Below, piece after piece: positions 8,117 through 16,974 of a stretch of 36,282 nucleotides of DNA (positions are counted from its first letter, which is position 1; every line of letters starts with the position of its first letter). The notes beneath the pieces were generated by a model. That model did no database searches. It was not told the DNA's origin and saw only the letters and a list, made by a program, of their open reading frames with translations. Both the position numbers and the translations under genes were made by a program. Location: assembly GCA_015522645.1 (NCBI GenBank), contig WALV01000056.1, forward strand, positions 1 to 36,282, read 5' to 3'. Source of the DNA: Candidatus Tiamatella sp. Lineage in GTDB: Archaea; Thermoproteota; Thermoprotei_A; Sulfolobales; Acidilobaceae.

Positions 8117-9161
8117 CTCCCGTTTTCCTAGCTAACGCCTCTGCCGCCTCCCAAGTCAAACCTTTCTCTCCTAGTATAGTATATCGTTCAGGTCTTATCT
8201 TATGAGCCATAGTTAACGCCCTTACCACCTCAACATCCTCTATTCCTAAATCCTTAGCCTTCACTGGTAAACCCACACGTGTCATTACTCTCTTAGCTTT
8301 TATCCAGTTCCTACCATGCAAGTAAAGCATCATAATAGTGCCCAATGCTACTTGCTCTCCATGAAGAGCAGGGTGCTTCGCTACAATATCAAGGGCGTGG
8401 CTGAATAAATGCTCTGAACCACTCGCAGGCCTAGAGGATCCTGCGATACACATAGCCACTCCGCTGCTTACCAGAGCTTCTAATATAATTCTAGTACCTT
8501 CAGGCGTTATCGAAGCGATTTCGTCTGAATTATTTATAACATGCTTAGCGGTCATTAAAGCTAGAGAAGCAGCGTATGCCCCATAATACTCTCCTTTGAG
8601 TTTATGAGCTAATTTCCAATCCAGTACAGCGGTCCATTTTCCGAGTATGTCACCAATACCTGACCTTATTAGCCGTTTAGGAGAGTTGGCTATTAGGCCT
8701 GCATCCAATAAAATTAATTGAGGGACACTAGCCTTAACAGAAATTGGTTTCTCGAATCCCTTAAGGCTAGCGAAGGGGGAGGTTATACCATCGTGGGAGG
8801 CTGCAGTTGGTATACTAACAAAATCCTTAGATGTTTTGAATGAAGCAAATTTAGCTATATCTATAGACTTTCCCCCTCCTAGTCCTGCTATAACATTATA
8901 CTTCGACTTCGATATCTCCTCAACAGCTTGCTCAGCCACATCAACTGTGGGTTTTTCAACTATCAAATAGTTTACATCAAACCCTGATTCCTCAAGGCTC
9001 TCTTTTACTCTGGGATAAATAAGTGAATACACGTGAGGACCCGTCACAATGAGCACATAAGTACCTTTAGGCCATAGTTTAGCGAAATACGGTCCTATCT
9101 TATCAATGATCCCATTGCCTACTACGAGGTTTCTAGGGAGAGAAAAATAATGCTCCTCCAT
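8106..9161 (-). CDS. egsA: glycerol-1-phosphate dehydrogenase [NAD(P)+]
   Basis: The enzyme reduces dihydroxyacetone phosphate to sn-glycerol-1-phosphate, the first committed step of archaeal ether-lipid synthesis. The NAD(P) site is GLGGGKSIDIAKFA and the zinc site is built from PTAASHDGITSP (Asp), SGSEHLFSHAL (His) and LHGEQVALG (His). Length of about 351 residues is normal. I prefer ATG at 9161, with AGGTG seven bases upstream, over the GTG at 9170. It is a single gene, with psmB divergent. Confidence 0.95.
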   Translation of the reverse strand: MEEHYFSLPRNLVVGNGIIDKIGPYFAKLWPKGTYVLIVTGPHVYSLIYPRVKESLEESGFDVNYLIVEKPTVDVAEQAVEEISKSKYNVIAGLGGGKSIDIAKFASFKTSKDFVSIPTAASHDGITSPFASLKGFEKPISVKASVPQLILLDAGLIANSPKRLIRSGIGDILGKWTAVLDWKLAHKLKGEYYGAYAASLALMTAKHVINNSDEIASITPEGTRIILEALVSSGVAMCIAGSSRPASGSEHLFSHALDIVAKHPALHGEQVALGTIMMLYLHGRNWIKAKRVMTRVGLPVKAKDLGIEDVEVVRALTMAHKIRPERYTILGEKGLTWEAAEALARKTGVID

Positions 9162-9220
9162 GGCCTTCACCTATATTCTACCCTTGGAATAATCCCTGTC
9201 GTTTATTTGTAATGGCTAAC

Positions 9221-9230
9221 TTTTATTATA
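9221..9230 (+). promoter_or_regulatory. TATA box for the first psmB gene
   Basis: TTTTATTATA lies about 38 bases before the TTG start at 9268; initiation near 9253 would leave a leader of about 15 bases containing GGGGAGA. Confidence 0.5.
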
Positions 9231-9267
9231 ACTGGTCATTCAAAACCATCTACCATGGGGAGATCTT

Positions 9268-9912
9268 TTGTTCGAGACGTGGAAAGGCGGGTTGAACTAC
9301 ACCAGAGAACCTGGTATTGAACCGTTCCATGGAACTACAACTGTAGGTATCAAAATAGCTGATGCCGTTGTTTTAGCAGCCGATAAAAGAGCAACAGCAG
9401 GGCATTTAATAGCCAGTAGAACTGTTAAGAAGATAGTCAAAATCACGGATAACGTGGCAATGACTATAGCAGGAGTAGTAGCAGACGCCCAGGCTTTAGC
9501 AGATACTGTGAGGGCTGAAATGGAATACTATAGTATAACTGCCAAAACAAAACCAAAAGTTAAGAATTATGCGAACCTGCTAGCTAGGATACTATTCTCT
9601 TCCAAATGGTTCCCATATATAGTACAGTTGATTGTAGGGGGATATGATGACTCCCCCCGGATATATAGTCTTGATTGGTACGGGAGCGTCTTAGAGGAAG
9701 AGTCGTTTACCTCGACAGGCTCAGGGTCCCCTATAGCTCTAGGGGTTCTAGAAGAGGGATACCGGAGTGGTATGAGTGTGAATGAAGCCATAGAATTGGC
9801 AAAGAAGGCGGTAAAGGCAGCTACCATGAGAGACTCCGCATCTGGAGACGGAGTTGACATTGTGATTATAGAAAAAAGCGGGTCAAGAGAACTTACAGTA
9901 AAGTTCACCTAG
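9268..9912 (+). CDS. psmB: 20S proteasome beta subunit, catalytic
   Basis: This is an N-terminal nucleophile hydrolase subunit of the 20S core. A 22-residue propeptide ends in FHG, and cleavage before TTTVGIKI would free the catalytic Thr1. Counting from Thr1, Asp17 and Arg19 (ADKR), Lys33 (VKKI), Ser at about 130 (GSGS) and the Asp/Ser of RDSASGDG at about 167/170 are all present. It is therefore the active beta subunit, and the second copy at 14372 differs at two of these places. The TTG start follows GGGGAGA. It is monocistronic under its own TATA box, not linked to other proteasome genes in the window. Confidence 0.95.
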   Translation: MFETWKGGLNYTREPGIEPFHGTTTVGIKIADAVVLAADKRATAGHLIASRTVKKIVKITDNVAMTIAGVVADAQALADTVRAEMEYYSITAKTKPKVKNYANLLARILFSSKWFPYIVQLIVGGYDDSPRIYSLDWYGSVLEEESFTSTGSGSPIALGVLEEGYRSGMSVNEAIELAKKAVKAATMRDSASGDGVDIVIIEKSGSRELTVKFT

Positions 9913-10060
9913 AATTCAACCAAAAAACCGATAAACAATATTAATTACTTATAAACCCTGATTTACACACTTTAAGATAGCATCAGCTCCTAAGAGTAGA
10001 AACGTGATGCGCTTCAATTGAATTATAAGTATTAATCCCGCGGGAGAGGTGCCTGGCAAT
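9913..10060 (+). promoter_or_regulatory. promoter region before fttA with two TATA-like boxes
   Basis: Two TATA-like elements are visible: ACTTATAAA around 9948-9956, and TTATAAGT at 10023-10030, which suits initiation near 10050 just before the FttA start. Between them GCATCA and TGATGC (about 9978 and 10004) form an inverted repeat with a 19-20-base loop. I see no open frame. A small RNA from the first promoter is possible but unproven. Confidence 0.35.
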
Positions 10061-12052
10061 TTGGCTTCAACGGACTTACGTGGAAACGAGAGATTAACAG
10101 GCAAAAATCTCAGACTATTTCTTATGAGAAACATTTACACGTATCTAGGTAATGCCGATATTAGCACTGTAGAATTTGAAGGCCCCGAAATAGCTATCTA
10201 TGTTAAGAACCCGAAATTCATAGTTAAAAACAGTGATATAATAAAAGAACTAGCAAAAAAACTAAAGAAGAGAGTTGTAATAAGGACAGACCCTAGTGTA
10301 AGGAAACCCCCAGAAGAAACTAAAGCCTTCATCATAAACAATGTAAACCCGGAAGCAGGAATAGATCCTAACTTAATTGAGTTTGACGACGTTCTAGGGG
10401 AAGTCGTAATTAGAGCAGAGAAGCCGGGGAAAGCTGCAGGTAAAAACAAGCAATTCATTAATAAGGTACTAGCAAATACTGGATGGCGTATGGTGGTTTA
10501 CAGGAAACCGCCGTTAATTAGTAATGTTTTGAACAGTATTCTAAGCCATATGCTCAGATCCTCATCGGAGAGGAAAAAAGCGTTTAGAGAAATAGGTGAA
10601 CGGATATTCAGAGACACCATTAAAGGAACTCAGTATGTTCGAATAATAGGTTTGGGATCTTTCTGCGAAGTCGGCAGATCGGCTATACTGGTGGATACTG
10701 GTGAAAGCAAAGTATTACTAGATGCTGGAATAAACCCCGGGGGGTCTGGTGTAGATAGATTTCCGAGACTAGACTCGCCCGAGTTTAATATCGAAGAACT
10801 CGATGCTGTAGTGATAAGTCATGCCCACTTAGATCACATTGGTATCCTACCCCTATTATATAAGTACGGTTATAGAGGACCGGTTTATGCTACAAAACCA
10901 ACTAGAGACATAATGGTTCTCGTCCAAAAAGATCTAATCGAACTGGCCCGCAAAGAAGGGGAAGAGCCTCTCTACGGTATGAGAGAAATATCGACGATGC
11001 TTTCAAGAACTATTACCGTAGATTACGAGGTTGTCACGGATGTTGCTCCAGACACGAAACTAACATTCCACAATGCCGGGCATATCCTAGGATCGTCTCT
11101 TGTCCATTTACATGTCGGGCAAGGGCTGTATAACATCTTATATACTGGGGACCTGAAGTTTTACAAGATAAAGGGAGATATGGCAACACGTTTGCTCCCC
11201 CCTGCAAACCATGAGTTTCCACGGATAGAGGCTCTTATTATGGAGTCAACTTATGGAGCTACAGAGCAACAGCCGAGAGATGAGGCAGAAAAACAACTGC
11301 TAGACGTGATAAGGAAAGTGTCTGAAAGAGGGGGGAAAATACTAATACCAGTAATGGCTGTAGGAAGAGGCCAAGAAATACTAGTTGTATTAAACGAAGC
11401 CATGAAGAAGAAGGAGATACCGGAAATACCCGTATATGTTGACGGCATGGTATATGAAGTAACGGCGATTTACACTAATTACCCCGAGCTATTGGTTCCA
11501 CCTATTAGGAACAAAATACTCCACCAAGGCGAGAACCCGTTCATAAGTGAAAACACTGTATATGTAAGCCATAAAGAAGAAAGAGAATCGGTGATGCAGG
11601 GAGATAAAAGCGCCATAATACTTGCAACTTCCGGAATGCTAACAGGTGGACCTAGCGTGGAGTATCTTAAGGCTTTAGCAGAAGACGAGAAGAATGCTTT
11701 AGTATTCGTTAGTTACCAAGCGGCTGGAACACTGGGTAGAAGAATAGTGGAAGGGGACAGAGAATTACAGTTCGTAGAAGAGGGGAAGGTAAGAACGCTA
11801 AAAATAAAGATGGAGGTACAGAAAATAGAGGGGTTCTCCGGGCATGCAAGCCGGTCAGAATTAAGGATGTTCTATAAATTCCTGAAACCAAAGCCTAGAA
11901 ATATAATATTGAATCATGGTGAACCAACTGCTATTCAAACACTCAAAAACCTGTTATACAAAGATGCGTCTAAACTAGAAGAAAAGGGAGTTATAAACAG
12001 GAAACCAGAGATCTACACCCCCAAACTCCTTGAATCCATTAGACTCTACTAA
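10061..12052 (+). CDS. fttA: FttA/aCPSF1 transcription-termination ribonuclease (beta-CASP)
   Basis: FttA is the archaeal CPSF73 homologue that cleaves nascent RNA and terminates transcription. The first 150-160 residues form two KH domains. The metallo-beta-lactamase core follows: GLGSFCEVGRS, SHAHLDHIG (HxHxDH metal motif), HNAGHILGSS and YTGDLKF. The beta-CASP part has ESTYG, PVMAVGRGQE, SGMLTGG and FSGHASRSE, and NHGE near the end supplies a late metal His. I place the start at TTG 10061 because GAGAGGTG precedes it at normal spacing; the upstream GTG at 10049 is itself part of that ribosome site. The resulting 663 residues suit the family. Confidence 0.95.
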   Translation: MASTDLRGNERLTGKNLRLFLMRNIYTYLGNADISTVEFEGPEIAIYVKNPKFIVKNSDIIKELAKKLKKRVVIRTDPSVRKPPEETKAFIINNVNPEAGIDPNLIEFDDVLGEVVIRAEKPGKAAGKNKQFINKVLANTGWRMVVYRKPPLISNVLNSILSHMLRSSSERKKAFREIGERIFRDTIKGTQYVRIIGLGSFCEVGRSAILVDTGESKVLLDAGINPGGSGVDRFPRLDSPEFNIEELDAVVISHAHLDHIGILPLLYKYGYRGPVYATKPTRDIMVLVQKDLIELARKEGEEPLYGMREISTMLSRTITVDYEVVTDVAPDTKLTFHNAGHILGSSLVHLHVGQGLYNILYTGDLKFYKIKGDMATRLLPPANHEFPRIEALIMESTYGATEQQPRDEAEKQLLDVIRKVSERGGKILIPVMAVGRGQEILVVLNEAMKKKEIPEIPVYVDGMVYEVTAIYTNYPELLVPPIRNKILHQGENPFISENTVYVSHKEERESVMQGDKSAIILATSGMLTGGPSVEYLKALAEDEKNALVFVSYQAAGTLGRRIVEGDRELQFVEEGKVRTLKIKMEVQKIEGFSGHASRSELRMFYKFLKPKPRNIILNHGEPTAIQTLKNLLYKDASKLEEKGVINRKPEIYTPKLLESIRLY

Positions 12053-12058
12053 ATCAAG

Positions 12059-12580
12059 TTATAGGTCTTTCCACACCTGATCCCCTACATAGTGAAGATT
12101 AAGGACGACCTTCCCATGGGACTTAGAGGAAACCATGGCCTTCAAGTCTTCAGAAGACACCAGTGCCTTACCCACTGAAACAGGCGCTTTCGAGTCCTCA
12201 TCTAGAATAACTACTATGTCACCATTATTGAAATACCCGGTTACGTTTCTTATACCGGGAACCATGAGATCTGCTCCACGCATCAAAGCCTGAACCGCTC
12301 CTCGATCAACCTCAATGTCCCCGCGCCAAATACCTTTTCTAAACAAGTGCAACAACCTCTTTAAGCACGGTACATATAGATTCTCCCCCTGGTATTGTAG
12401 AACTAATAAGAAGCATTGGGAGTCGCATAGATATACGATTCCACTATTGTATTCGCCTATCTCCAGCAAGCTGCAATCACTGTAATCCAGCATTGCCAGC
12501 AGCTTCTCTGAGAGAATCCTCTGGAGCTTCCTCTTTTCTTTCTTGGATAAAGAATGCCGGTTTCTTAGCTGAGCAGGCAT
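12059..12580 (-). CDS. PUA-domain RNA-binding protein, MCT-1/Tma20-like
   Basis: The start RNRHSLSKKEKRKLQRIL and the C-terminal PUA domain (about residues 85-160, with VDRGAVQALMRGADLMVPGI and FNNGDIVVI) match the archaeal COG2016 family, related to eukaryotic MCT-1/Tma20, which binds the small ribosomal subunit. Its archaeal job is not firmly known; translation initiation or recycling is a reasonable inference. I choose ATG 12580 because the in-frame TTG at 12601 lies about at the predicted transcription start. It ends 6 bp from the end of convergent fttA and is divergent from lsm, sharing a TATA element. Confidence 0.82.
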   Translation of the reverse strand: MPAQLRNRHSLSKKEKRKLQRILSEKLLAMLDYSDCSLLEIGEYNSGIVYLCDSQCFLLVLQYQGENLYVPCLKRLLHLFRKGIWRGDIEVDRGAVQALMRGADLMVPGIRNVTGYFNNGDIVVILDEDSKAPVSVGKALVSSEDLKAMVSSKSHGKVVLNLHYVGDQVWKDL

Positions 12581-12620
12581 CTCCTCACACTCTCCCGTCA
12601 AATCGATTTAGCGAATATAC

Positions 12621-12630
12621 CTTTTTATAG
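12621..12630. promoter_or_regulatory. shared TATA element between the MCT-1-like gene and lsm
   Basis: CTTTTTATAG works as a TATA box on both strands: CTATAAAAAG on the minus strand lies about 41 bases before the ATG at 12580, and the plus-strand reading suits initiation near 12655, leaving a leader with GGTG before lsm. Confidence 0.5.
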
Positions 12631-12633
12631 TAG

Positions 12634-12906
<273 letters not shown>

Positions 12907-12916
12907 GGTGAACTAA

Positions 12917-13108
12917 ATGGGTAAAGGAACACCTTCCATGGGTAAACATGGGAGAAGTAAAACACATATAAGATGCAGGAGATGCGGGAGGAACTCTTTC
13001 AATGTCGCGAAGGGCTACTGTGTAGCTTGCGGCTTCGGTAGATCAAAGAGAATTCGCAGATACTCGTGGCAAAACAAAAAAGTCACTACGAGAGCTAGAT
13101 TCCGTTAA
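12917..13108 (+). CDS. rpl37e: 50S ribosomal protein L37e
   Basis: A 63-residue basic protein with the L37e zinc ribbon [20 protein letters not shown] and the N-terminal start [16 protein letters not shown]. It sits on the large subunit. GAGGTG precedes the ATG by 7 bases. It lies 10 bp after lsm and forms a two-gene operon with it. Confidence 0.96.
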   Translation: MGKGTPSMGKHGRSKTHIRCRRCGRNSFNVAKGYCVACGFGRSKRIRRYSWQNKKVTTRARFR

Positions 13109-13222
13109 ATATTACTTCACGGAATGTTATAACAAATACTTGAATGAACTAAAATACAGGTCCTTACCAATTATATAGACTGCAATAATCTAAGTTTTAA
13201 CCTGGAATAGCAAACTAAGAAT

Positions 13223-13241
13223 CCACCGGGAGAACAGGTGG
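13223..13241 (+). promoter_or_regulatory. hairpin covering the ribosome binding site of the Xaa-Pro peptidase gene
   Basis: CCACC (13223-13227) can pair with GGTGG (13237-13241) across a 9-base loop. GGTGG is the likely ribosome binding site for the TTG at 13248, so the stem would mask it. TATA-like ATTATATA lies near 13170, so the hairpin would be in the leader. At high growth temperature a 5-bp stem alone may be weak. Confidence 0.35.
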
Positions 13242-13247
13242 CTTATC

Positions 13248-14360
13248 TTGTGGAACTCGCCTTCCAGACTTGAGAAGCTAGTCTTAAAAGAAGACTTGAA
13301 AGATCCTGTTCTAATAATCTCTAATCCATCTAACATCTCATACTTTACCGGCATACCTAGCCCGGAAGGATCTATTCTCGTGTCAATGCCTTACAGAGAG
13401 AAACACTTTGTTCTAACAAACATACTAGAATTCTACAGGTTCCGAGACTACTCCCCAGAATGGCTAGAAGTATACGGTTTTTATAGATCAGCGAACGAGA
13501 TGGTCATGCCGGATGATATTAAAATTATAGGTGAAGATCCTTATTCGTCTATATCCAGGATCATAGGTGGGAGCGAGGAAGAGATTGTGTGTGATCTAGC
13601 GGGCCTTCCTTGCAACTATAGAGAGAAATTCAAGAAAATATGCAATAAAGGCTTTATTGAGAGCAAGATCAGTGAAATACGTATGGTCAAAACAGCGGAG
13701 GAAATAAATGTCATTACGGAAACCCTCAAAACAGCGGAGGAAGCCTTTCTCAAAACAGTTAATGACATAACTGAAGGGGTTTCAGAGTTATATCTTGCAG
13801 GCAGGCTAGGTCTACATATGAGGGTACTTGGAGGCGAAAGAGAGGCATTTCCAACAATAGTCGCCTTCGGAGAAAACGCGGCTTACCCGCATGCCATACC
13901 GGGAAACAAGAAATTAGAGAGAAACGAACTAGTCTTAATTGACTGGGGAACAGTGAAACACAATTATAACAGTGATTCAACGAGAACGTTGATCCACGGC
14001 GAAAACAAGGATTTGCAGAGGGTTATAGAAATAGTGAATGAGGCTGTTGAAAGCGCTGTTGATATCGTTCAACCTGGAATTAAAGCTAAGGAGATAGATA
14101 ATGCAGCGAGGAGCGTTCTTGAGAAACACGGGTTTGGATCTAAATTCATTCACGGACTCGGCCATGGAGTCGGTGTAGATGTTCATGAAGAGCCGTACAT
14201 AAGACCTGGCTCGAATACTATAATCGAAAAAGGAATGTTATTCACTATAGAACCAGGAGTCTATATACACGGTAGATTCGGTGTCAGGATAGAAGATATG
14301 GTGCTGGTTACGGAAACAGGTGCCAAAGTTTTAACAAGGTTACCGCGAATCTTTAGTTAG
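13248..14360 (+). CDS. Xaa-Pro dipeptidase/aminopeptidase (M24B)
   Basis: A creatinase N-terminal domain (about residues 1-135) precedes the pita-bread catalytic domain. The five metal ligands are visible: Asp in LIDWGT, Asp in NSDSTRT, His in GLGHGVG, Glu in FTIEPG and Glu in VRIEDM. It removes residues next to proline from peptides in the cytoplasm, downstream of proteasomal degradation. The TTG start lies 6 bases after GGTGG. The second proteasome beta gene follows 11 bp later, so peptide release and peptide trimming share one transcript. Confidence 0.92.
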   Translation: MWNSPSRLEKLVLKEDLKDPVLIISNPSNISYFTGIPSPEGSILVSMPYREKHFVLTNILEFYRFRDYSPEWLEVYGFYRSANEMVMPDDIKIIGEDPYSSISRIIGGSEEEIVCDLAGLPCNYREKFKKICNKGFIESKISEIRMVKTAEEINVITETLKTAEEAFLKTVNDITEGVSELYLAGRLGLHMRVLGGEREAFPTIVAFGENAAYPHAIPGNKKLERNELVLIDWGTVKHNYNSDSTRTLIHGENKDLQRVIEIVNEAVESAVDIVQPGIKAKEIDNAARSVLEKHGFGSKFIHGLGHGVGVDVHEEPYIRPGSNTIIEKGMLFTIEPGVYIHGRFGVRIEDMVLVTETGAKVLTRLPRIFS

Positions 14361-14371
14361 GGTGCTAGCAG

Positions 14372-14962
14372 ATGTATGTGCAAGGGTCGACTGTAGTTGG
14401 AATCGAAGTCGATGAAGGCGTAATCATAGCAGCCGATAAACGGTATACCCTAGGTAACTTAGTTATCAGTGGGAAAGCAAAGAAGGTTCATGTAATAAGT
14501 GATGGGATAGCAGTCGGTGCTGCATGGATGTATGCGGATTCCCAGGCAATAGCATCTATACTCAAATATGAGCTAGAGTACCATAAGCTATCAACCAAGT
14601 CTTCCTTGTCAGTAAAGGGTGTGGCTAAATTGTTATCTAGCATTCTTTACTCAAGTAAAATGTTACCATATCTAACAGAAGTCATAGTTGGGGGAGTAGA
14701 CTACAGGGGACCCCATCTATACGTGTTAGACAGTCTTGGAGGTTATAGTGAGGAGAAATACGCGGCGCTTGGAACAGGGGCAACACTCTCCCTCGGTCTT
14801 CTTGAGGAGAAGTACGATGAAAAAGTAACCTTAGAGGAAGCTGAGAGCCTTGCAATTGGGGCTGTGAGGACTGCCATAAAAAGAGACTCGTTATCCGGTG
14901 ATGGTATAGATGTTGTTTCAATAAGTGATAGAGAGGTCAAAGAATACAGTGTCCAACTATAA
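14372..14962 (+). CDS. psmB: 20S proteasome beta subunit, second copy with Ser at position 1
   Basis: The fold matches the first beta subunit closely, but the propeptide is only five residues (MYVQG) and the residue after the Gly is Ser, giving STVVGIEV where the active copy has TTTVGIKI. Counting from that Ser, Asp17, Arg19, Lys33 and the RDSLSGDG Asp/Ser pair are kept, while the usual Ser near 130 (GSG) is Thr (GTG). In Sulfolobales one of two beta subunits is known to be non-catalytic and to shape the ring; this copy may play that part or have weak Ser1-type activity. The ATG has GGTG seven bases upstream, and the short gap after the peptidase gene leaves no room for a longer propeptide. 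Confidence 0.9.
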   Translation: MYVQGSTVVGIEVDEGVIIAADKRYTLGNLVISGKAKKVHVISDGIAVGAAWMYADSQAIASILKYELEYHKLSTKSSLSVKGVAKLLSSILYSSKMLPYLTEVIVGGVDYRGPHLYVLDSLGGYSEEKYAALGTGATLSLGLLEEKYDEKVTLEEAESLAIGAVRTAIKRDSLSGDGIDVVSISDREVKEYSVQL

Positions 14963-15677
14963 TCCTCTAGATATATGTAGGAATATACGATCTAAGTTTA
15001 ACTCTCGAAGAGCATTTATCACTCAAAAAACTCTTTCTAAAAAGATTCTAAAGAATGATTACATCAAGGAAATCCGTAGTTTAGGTGGACTGGATCTCTC
15101 TTACATTAGCGATAAATCTGTTGGAATAGCTGTTCTTTCTATAGTTGACTATCAATCCCTAGAACTAATAAAGTGTTTTTATGCAGCAGCATATACTTGC
15201 ATACCATATATTCCCGGATTTCTCGCGTTTAGAGAAATGCCTCCCATAGCTTTATTGCTTACTTGGGCAAAGAAGAGGGAACTGCTACCTGACGTATTAA
15301 TAGTCGACGGCCATGGGATAGCTCATCCTAGGGGTTTCGGTATAGCATCTCACGTTGGAGTAGTGTTTGATATTCCCTCAATCGGTGTAGCCAAACGACG
15401 GCTGACTGGTATTGAAGATAACGACAAAGTAGTTAATAGGGAGACGGGAGAAATTATTGCCTATATATTACATAAAGGAAATAGAAAGATCTACGTCAGC
15501 ATAGGGCACAAAGTTTCTCTGGAAACCGCTGTTAATATAGTAAGAAGAACCTGGACGCGTGGAAGAATACCTATTCCCACCCTTTTAGCAGATAGGTTCT
15601 CGAAACAACTCAAACGGATAGTCAATGCTGGAGATTTAGGTTCCATAAAAGAGTGCCCCAGGCTAGGTCTTTACTAG
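14949..15677 (+). CDS. nfi: endonuclease V
   Basis: Endonuclease V cuts near deoxyinosine (and inosine in RNA), starting repair of deaminated adenine. The family motifs are in order: GLDLSY (metal Asp), YIPGFLAFREMP (Tyr wedge and metal Glu), VDGHGIAHPRGFGIASHVGV (metal Asp and His) and IGVAKRRLTG. I choose GTG 14949, which follows GAGGTC and overlaps psmB by 14 bp; a GTG at 14925 is also in frame. Co-transcription with the proteasome and peptidase genes looks positional rather than functional. Its end overlaps the convergent FAD synthase gene by 15 bp. Confidence 0.92.
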   Translation: MSNYNPLDICRNIRSKFNSRRAFITQKTLSKKILKNDYIKEIRSLGGLDLSYISDKSVGIAVLSIVDYQSLELIKCFYAAAYTCIPYIPGFLAFREMPPIALLLTWAKKRELLPDVLIVDGHGIAHPRGFGIASHVGVVFDIPSIGVAKRRLTGIEDNDKVVNRETGEIIAYILHKGNRKIYVSIGHKVSLETAVNIVRRTWTRGRIPIPTLLADRFSKQLKRIVNAGDLGSIKECPRLGLY

Positions 15678-16367
15678 GTTGCAATAGCTTTTGCATATTG
15701 ATCTAATAATGTCCGTAGAGCTTTTTATGCCATTGAAAGCCTTCTTATCTGGGTACCTAGCTACTAATGGTTTGTATCCCAGTCTTCTCTCCACTTCTCC
15801 TGCTACAACCTCTTCTGATATTGACTGATCAGGCCCTAATACGATAATGTCAGGACGTATATCCTCTATAGGTCTAAATATATCAGTTTCATCTCCTAAG
15901 CGGGCTTCATAGACATATCTAATGCTCCGCACGATCTCTAGCCTAACAGACTCAGGTAAAACCGGTCTTCTTCCCTTAGATTTCACGGCATTAATATCTC
16001 TAGCCACGACAACATAAAGCTTCCCAAAACTTGAAGCCCACTTCATTAGTTCAATATGCCCTGGATGGAGGATGTCAAATGTTCCTGCAAGGAAAACTTT
16101 CTTTTCTTGCCTGCGTTCAGGCCAGTGCAGTTCAAGTTCACCTATATATTTAAGGGAATCCAATAATCCTTCAGCATAAGCTATCGCCACTAAACTAGTT
16201 TCAATGTCTCCTTTCTCCAGGTAATAACGGGAGTCCTTCAAGTATCTTTTAATAGCGTCTAAAAGACTTGGATAATTATTCCTTAAGAATTCGGAGTGGC
16301 TCCCCAAAACTGTCTCTAACCCGTTAATATATCGTCTAACTCTATCAACACTGATCCCTGATTCCAA
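15663..16367 (-). CDS. FAD synthase (RibL-type cytidylyltransferase) with N-terminal DUF357 domain
   Basis: Residues 1-80 form a helical DUF357 domain (RRYINGLETVL ... AIAYAEGLLDSLKYIGELE). From residue 90 a nucleotidyltransferase of the cytidylyltransferase superfamily follows: VFLAGTFDILHPGHIELM (HPGH motif), KSKGRRPVLPESVR and a C-terminal KSSTDIIRSI. The archaeal enzyme of this type, RibL, adenylates FMN to FAD; substrate here is inferred from the family. The TTG start follows GGTG by seven bases. Confidence 0.82.
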   Translation of the reverse strand: MESGISVDRVRRYINGLETVLGSHSEFLRNNYPSLLDAIKRYLKDSRYYLEKGDIETSLVAIAYAEGLLDSLKYIGELELHWPERRQEKKVFLAGTFDILHPGHIELMKWASSFGKLYVVVARDINAVKSKGRRPVLPESVRLEIVRSIRYVYEARLGDETDIFRPIEDIRPDIIVLGPDQSISEEVVAGEVERRLGYKPLVARYPDKKAFNGIKSSTDIIRSICKSYCNLVKT

Positions 16368-16422
16368 AGCTTAACACCATACCTCTGTTTCTAACAATAA
16401 AACCGGCTATCCTTAAACTATA

Positions 16423-16430
16423 ATTTTATA
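16423..16430 (+). promoter_or_regulatory. TATA box for tRNA-Lys
   Basis: ATTTTATA ends 36 bases before the 5' end of the tRNA, at the expected distance for an archaeal tRNA promoter. Confidence 0.6.
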
Positions 16431-16465
16431 TCCCTGCCAGAGTATCCTTGAAGGATGGGATGGAA

Positions 16466-16579
<114 letters not shown>

Positions 16580-16703
16580 AACCCGCCGCCCACAAGGCTC
16601 CTACGATTTAACCCGTAAACAAGTAGTTTGGAGATGATCAAATTTAATAAACCCGATAGTTAACCTTTCTTGAGTTTGCAGGTGGAAGGGGGTTTATATA
16701 GGG

Positions 16704-16961
16704 ATGACCCCATCAAAGGTTAGAGTTAAGAAGAAAATTCTTAGTCATAAGCTTGTCCCGAAACACGAGCTTCTCAGTGTAGAGGAGGCTGCAAAGGTAC
16801 TTAAAGAGTATAATGTGAAGCCATACCAGCTTCCGCACATTAGCGTCAATGATCCTGTAGTTAGATTGTTAAATGGTCATCCAGGAAATATTATTAGGAT
16901 TACAAGAAAGAGTCCTACTGCGGGCGAATCAGTGGTCTATCGGATTGTTGTAGCATACTAG
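16704..16961 (+). CDS. rpoH: DNA-directed RNA polymerase subunit H (Rpb5 C-terminal homologue)
   Basis: An 85-residue protein with the RpoH signature: HKLVPKHELLSVEEAAKVL, PYQLPHISVNDPVVRLL and GNIIRITRKSPTAGESVVYRIV. It corresponds to the assembly domain of eukaryotic Rpb5. It heads the RNA polymerase cluster, 13 bp before rpoB. The ATG is preceded by GGTGGAAGGGGG; a TTTATATA just 4 bases before the start is too close to serve as its own TATA box, and TTTAATAA near 16641 is a better one. Confidence 0.95.
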   Translation: MTPSKVRVKKKILSHKLVPKHELLSVEEAAKVLKEYNVKPYQLPHISVNDPVVRLLNGHPGNIIRITRKSPTAGESVVYRIVVAY

Positions 16962-16974
16962 GGGGATATTTAGA

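Noticed and set aside
16693-16700. TTTATATA as TATA box for rpoH
   Set aside because: It lies only 3-4 bases before the ATG, too close to direct that start; it could only make RNA lacking the start of rpoH.
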